Assembly (NCBI GenBank): GCA_964470375.1
Contig: CAYYCP010000030.1
Span: 1 to 36,698, forward strand
Direction of reading: 5' to 3'
Length of the DNA stretch: 36,698 nucleotides
Source of the DNA: CAYNQK01 sp964470375
GTDB lineage: Bacteria; Spirochaetota; Spirochaetia; Treponematales; JBGSOB01
The notes under the pieces were generated by a model, which did not search any database, was not told where the DNA came from, and saw nothing but the letters and a program-made list of their open reading frames with translations. This document shows positions 33,291-36,698 of the stretch, in pieces. Position numbers and translations under genes: made by a program. Positions within the stretch are counted from its first letter, which is position 1. The number at the start of each line of letters is the position of its first letter.

Positions 33291-35665
33291 GGCCTGGACC
33301 GTCCCAATGCGATCTCGTAAGAACCCGCGGCCTTCTCGGGGACAAGAAGAGCCCTATCTCCCTCAGAGGACAGCCTCATGCCCGCCGCGCCCCCTATCTC
33401 CAGGCCGGAGACGGCCAGGCGCCAGGGCTTTTCGGAGCCGCCCGCCTCCAGGAAGATTCTATCGCCTACGCGCCTGGCCTCCAGGCTGAGGCCGGGCTCT
33501 CCGTCCATGAGAGGCACGCAGATGGAGCTTGTCCAACCATCAGGCGGGGAGTAGATAGTCACCAGGGCGTCCTGTGGGTAATCGTAGTCCGGGCGATCCT
33601 CGCATGCCCCGCTGGCGATCATGGCCCCCTCGCGGGCCAAGAGGGGCAGGCTCATGTAGCCGTGTTTTTCCCTGATCCAGCGTCCGCCGCGTATGGCCCG
33701 GCCGTCTATGAGGCTGGTCCACAGCCCCTCAGGCAGGTAGTACTCCACCGTGCCTTCGGGACTGAAGACCGGGGCCACCAGGATGGAGTCCCCCAGCATG
33801 TACTGGCGGTCCAGCTGGGCGCAGGCCGGATCATCCGGGTACTCCAAAACCATGGCTCGCATCATGGGCAGGCCTCGCCCGGACGCTTGGACAGCCATGG
33901 AGTATAGGTAAGGCATCAGGCGACACTTGAGCCTGGTGAAATAGCGCAGGACGTCCACAGCTTCCTCGTCGAAGAGCCAAGGCACCCGGTAGGAGGCATT
34001 GCCATGCAGGCGGCTGTGGCTGGACAGGAGGCCGAAGGCCGTCCAGCGCTTGTAGAGATCGGGCGTGGCAGTGCTCTCGAAGCCCGAGATGTCATGGCTC
34101 CAGAAACTGTAGCCTGACAGGCACAGGGACAGGCCCCCGCGCAGGCTCTCGGCCATGGACTCGTAATTGGCCGTGCAGTCCCCGCCCCAGTGGATCGGGT
34201 ACTTCTGGGTGCCGGCCGTACCCGAACGCGCGAAGACCATGGCCCTGCCTCGCCCCAGGCGCTTTTCCATGGCTTCGAAGACCGTCTTGTTGTAGAGATG
34301 CGAGTAGTAGTTGTGCATGCGCTCGGGATCGGAGCCGTCGCTCCAAGATACGTCAAGGGGTATGCGTTCCCCGAAGTCCGTCTTGAAGGAGTCCACCCCG
34401 ATGTCCATAAGCTCATCCAACTTGGAACAAAACCAGTCCCGCGCGCCCGGATGGGTGAAGTCCACCATGCCCATGCCCGGCTGCCAGGTGTCTACCTGCC
34501 ATACCCCGCCATCCGGCTTCTTCAGGAGAAAACCAGCCCGCGCCCCCTCCTCGAAGAGTCGGGAGCGTTGGGCGATGTAAGGATTGATCCAGACGCAGAT
34601 CCTCAGGCCGCGCTCCTTTAGCCGGCGCAGGAAACCGCGCGGATCCGGGAAGTACCGTTCGTTCCAGGCGAAGTCCGTCCAGTGGTATTCCCTCATCCAA
34701 AAGCAGTCGAAGTGGAAAACAGACAGGGGCAGCTTTCTGGAGGCCATGCCCTCGATGAAGCCGGTCACTGTCTTCTCATCGTACTCGGTGATGAAGGATG
34801 TCGTCAGCCAGAGCCCGAAGGACCATGCCGGCGGCAGGGCCGGCCGACCGGTCAGGGCGCACAGGCGTTCCAGGACACCTTTAGGATCCGGCCCGTTGAT
34901 GACGAAGTACTCCAGGTATTCCCCGCGCGCGCTGAACTGGACCCTGGACACCTTCTCAGAGGCCACCTCGAAGGATACCAGGCCCGGGTCGTTCACAAAG
35001 ACTCCATAACCGCGATTGCTTAAGTAGAAGGGCACCGCCTTGTAGCTCAGCTCGCTGGAAGTCCCACCGTCTGCGTTCCAGGAGTCCACTCTCTGTCCGT
35101 TCTTCACGAAAGGCGTGAAACGCTCGCCCAGCCCGTATACGCACTCGCCCACGCCCAGGGCCAGCTGCTCCTTGAGGTAGACCCCGTCCCCCAGGGTCTC
35201 CGTCCCCTTGGGCATGCAGTCCTGAGCCACACCCCCGCGCACTCGCACGTAGCCCGAATTTTTCCATCGGCTGTTCGTCAATTCCCTGTCACCGTCCATG
35301 AAATCCAAAGACCAAGCCGGCCCCTTGGCGATCCGGAGGCTCAGCCGCCCCGATCGCAGCCAGGCCGCTTCGTCGTCCTGGCCCAGCTCGGGCTTGAAGG
35401 CGACGTCTTCATCGATATCGAAAAAAGGCCCCTTGCGGGCATCACCCTTGAAGTGCCAAATCTGGACCCTGACCACCTCGGGCATGGGCGACGAGAAGCG
35501 GTAACTGAGGAGGGGCCCCTGGAGGGTCTGGCCACGGTTCTGGACGTCGAAGTAGGGGGCATAGGCGCGGATGGCGTTCTCTTCCATCTCGATGTCGTAG
35601 ACCCTGGCCGCATTGAAAATTTCTACGCCCTCTCGAGCCCGCCAAAAACCATCCGTAAACTTCAT
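33287..35665 (-). CDS. yicI: GH31 alpha-xylosidase (YicI-like)
   Basis: A 792-residue family 31 enzyme closely matching the layout of E. coli YicI (772 residues), a retaining alpha-xylosidase that removes non-reducing xylose from isoprimeverose units. The nucleophile is D420 in FKTDFGERIP and the acid/base is D486 in IHWGGDC, the same spacing as D416/D482 in YicI. FHFDCFWMREYHW is the YicI-type substrate loop that favours xylose. The N-terminus MKFTDGFW also matches YicI. There is no signal peptide. It is the first gene of the right-hand locus, with its own promoter and two operators, and is translationally coupled to GH3. Confidence 0.94.
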   Translation of the reverse strand: MKFTDGFWRAREGVEIFNAARVYDIEMEENAIRAYAPYFDVQNRGQTLQGPLLSYRFSSPMPEVVRVQIWHFKGDARKGPFFDIDEDVAFKPELGQDDEAAWLRSGRLSLRIAKGPAWSLDFMDGDRELTNSRWKNSGYVRVRGGVAQDCMPKGTETLGDGVYLKEQLALGVGECVYGLGERFTPFVKNGQRVDSWNADGGTSSELSYKAVPFYLSNRGYGVFVNDPGLVSFEVASEKVSRVQFSARGEYLEYFVINGPDPKGVLERLCALTGRPALPPAWSFGLWLTTSFITEYDEKTVTGFIEGMASRKLPLSVFHFDCFWMREYHWTDFAWNERYFPDPRGFLRRLKERGLRICVWINPYIAQRSRLFEEGARAGFLLKKPDGGVWQVDTWQPGMGMVDFTHPGARDWFCSKLDELMDIGVDSFKTDFGERIPLDVSWSDGSDPERMHNYYSHLYNKTVFEAMEKRLGRGRAMVFARSGTAGTQKYPIHWGGDCTANYESMAESLRGGLSLCLSGYSFWSHDISGFESTATPDLYKRWTAFGLLSSHSRLHGNASYRVPWLFDEEAVDVLRYFTRLKCRLMPYLYSMAVQASGRGLPMMRAMVLEYPDDPACAQLDRQYMLGDSILVAPVFSPEGTVEYYLPEGLWTSLIDGRAIRGGRWIREKHGYMSLPLLAREGAMIASGACEDRPDYDYPQDALVTIYSPPDGWTSSICVPLMDGEPGLSLEARRVGDRIFLEAGGSEKPWRLAVSGLEIGGAAGMRLSSEGDRALLVPEKAAGSYEIALGRSRP

Positions 35666-35684
35666 ATCCGCCTTCCTTACCCTA

Positions 35685-35702
35685 TGTTGTATCGATGTAC
35701 CA
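35685..35702. promoter_or_regulatory. operator-like dyad 3
   Basis: TGTTGTATCGATGTACCA has central TATCGAT flanked by partly symmetric arms. It lies between the predicted transcription start and the GH31 start codon, where a bound protein would block transcription. It is 60 bp centre to centre from dyad 4. Confidence 0.65.
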
Positions 35703-35716
35703 AGGCCGTGAAACCC

Positions 35717-35745
35717 ACTCTATACTCCCACCTCCAAGCTGTCAA
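35717..35745 (-). promoter_or_regulatory. promoter of the GH31-GH3 operon
   Basis: On the minus strand a perfect TTGACA (35740-35745) is 17 bp from TAGAGT (35717-35722). Dyad 4 abuts the -35 and dyad 3 follows the start site. Confidence 0.7.
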
Positions 35746-35762
35746 GGTGTATCGTTACACCT
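35745..35762. promoter_or_regulatory. operator-like dyad 4
   Basis: AGGTGTATCGTTACACCT has perfect 7-bp arms (AGGTGTA/TACACCT) and is the best copy for defining the consensus. It overlaps the -35 of the GH31 promoter by one base. Confidence 0.7.
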
Positions 35763-36167
35763 AATTTCATAGTCGATATATCGAACCGTGGCTTCGCCGA
35801 TTGCCCCTCGGTCTTCTCGAATCCCTTGATGAGCTCGGTGGCTATAGACCGCCTGGTACATCATGCAGCCAAGATCGTGATCGAGGGTCGGCATACTGTG
35901 TCGTTAGCTTCGCTGTCCGTCCAAAGTCATTGACCCAGGGCCCAAAACGGGCGTAGCCTAGCTCTGTGGGGAGGGGGTCATAAAAATTGACGACCCAGGG
36001 TCACAATAAGTGACGGATGACACTTTCATGCCCTACGACCCGGTAAAGCCAGATAGGGAGAATTGAGCTGTTACAAATGAACGGTTCCGTTTTTTCAGTC
36101 TCCATGTTTAGCCGCCCCCCTCGATTACAAAGCACATCTAAAGCAAGAACCAGGCAGATATTTTACG
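35763..36167. other. intergenic region with insertion-sequence-like repeats
   Basis: No confident gene lies here. GACCCAGGG occurs at 35932-35940 and again at 35992-36000, exactly 60 bp apart, each near ATTGAC. The flanking strings CATAAAAATTGACGACCC and GTCACAATAAGTGACGGATG resemble the repeated ends of IS21-family elements, from memory only. No transposase gene is present. A minus-strand frame near 35765-35860 (GFEKTEGQSAKPRF) reads protein-like, but it has no start and is unassigned. Base composition turns AT-rich from about 36118. Confidence 0.4.
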
Positions 36168-36698
36168 ATGAGGAGAATAAAATTGATACTGCAAAGAAAT
36201 GAACGTATACTAGTTGTAACAAAAATATTGATTATTTTTTTTGCGACCTTTGTTTCCTTTTTTATTTTAAAAAGCATATTTGCAAACGTCGGCGGTATGC
36301 CGGAATCTTTTAAGAAAGTATACCCTGAGAGCATTTTTGTAAAACTTGGGATCATCAATCCTATTTTATTTTTAGTATTTACCATAATACTACTACATCT
36401 ACTTATTAACTATATTAAGATATATACAAAAATACCATTTAAGAGTGAGATACGCGGCTCAATATTCGGAGGAATGTTCGGTATTTTATGGTTTCTTGGA
36501 TTCTTGGAACTTTCTATTGTATATAATTCTAATATCACAAGGCACTTATTATCTGCATTTCGGGATATGTTGTCTTTACTTATTTTTGGGACAATCAGTG
36601 GTCTTCTATTTAAAACAAAAAGAAACACAAATAAATATTCTTGGAATATTATAAACTTACATGCCATTCTATTCGATGCTATATTTTTTATTAACATC
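36168..36698 (+). CDS. partial AT-rich membrane protein, runs off the window
   Basis: From ATG at 36168 the frame stays open for 177 codons to the last base, so the gene is cut by the window edge. The product starts MRRIKLILQRNERILVVTK. It has hydrophobic helices at about 15-36, 60-82, 95-115 and 133-150, with basic loops between them. I recognise no family. The DNA is strikingly AT-rich with AT-ending codons, unlike every other gene here, which suggests recent acquisition. The ribosome site is weak (AGGCAG at a long spacing). A minus-strand open frame overlaps part of it but reads less like a protein. Confidence 0.6.
   Translation, partial: MRRIKLILQRNERILVVTKILIIFFATFVSFFILKSIFANVGGMPESFKKVYPESIFVKLGIINPILFLVFTIILLHLLINYIKIYTKIPFKSEIRGSIFGGMFGILWFLGFLELSIVYNSNITRHLLSAFRDMLSLLIFGTISGLLFKTKRNTNKYSWNIINLHAILFDAIFFINI

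Noticed and set aside
36125..36697. Minus-strand open frames at the right edge
   Set aside because: The plus-strand frame is continuous for 177 codons with a regular membrane-helix pattern. The minus-strand ones are broken and less protein-like.
1..36698. tRNA, rRNA, CRISPR arrays, complete insertion sequences
   Set aside because: None seen by eye on either strand.

Overview
The window is GC-rich and gene-dense over roughly its first 36 kb. Starts are mostly preceded by AGGAGG-type ribosome sites, and promoters look like sigma-70 (TTGACA, 17 bp, TAxAxT). No rRNA or tRNA gene, CRISPR array or complete insertion sequence was seen. Gene content (two unusual chemotaxis receptors, an LplABC/YesL-type sugar importer, many cytoplasmic glycosidases, a Thermotoga-like hexuronate set) suggests a plant-polysaccharide-fermenting bacterium. 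A spirochaete is my best guess, but that is inference; no marker gene settles it.

Left part (1-12.9 kb): GH1 beta-glucosidase, a chemotaxis receptor with an embedded sugar-binding-protein fold whose lobes appear swapped, a GNAT acetyltransferase, leuC-leuD followed by a trans-aconitate methyltransferase gene, a second receptor with a polytopic membrane sensor, a small membrane protein, and a two-gene unit (secreted discoidin-like protein plus MFS-like transporter). A broken ferritin-like DUF2202 gene lies upstream of that unit.

Middle (12.9-21.3 kb): a minus-strand operon deoR-type regulator, SDR oxidoreductase, tagaturonate epimerase (uxaE), 6-phosphogluconate dehydrogenase (gnd) and PfkB sugar-acid kinase. 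A LarA-superfamily (nickel hydroxyacid racemase/epimerase) gene diverges from it across 135 bp that carry three similar motifs. Together they suggest hexuronate breakdown in which D-mannonate may be epimerised to D-gluconate and fed to the pentose phosphate pathway. Two small genes and a stop-interrupted remnant follow.

Right part (21.4-35.8 kb): a minus-strand locus read GH31 alpha-xylosidase, GH3, two ABC permeases, solute-binding protein, YesL-like protein, GH39 and GH95 alpha-fucosidase. The four glycosidases lack signal peptides, so imported oligosaccharides are probably cut in the cytoplasm. The enzyme set fits fucosylated xyloglucan oligosaccharides. Four copies of one 18-bp dyad (consensus AGGTGTATCGATACACCT) flank two promoters in the same arrangement, one of them inside the 3' end of the GH3 gene. 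No ABC ATPase and no regulator for these dyads are present.

The last ~600 bp contain repeats resembling an insertion-sequence end, then an abrupt change to AT-rich DNA with a membrane-protein gene that runs off the window.
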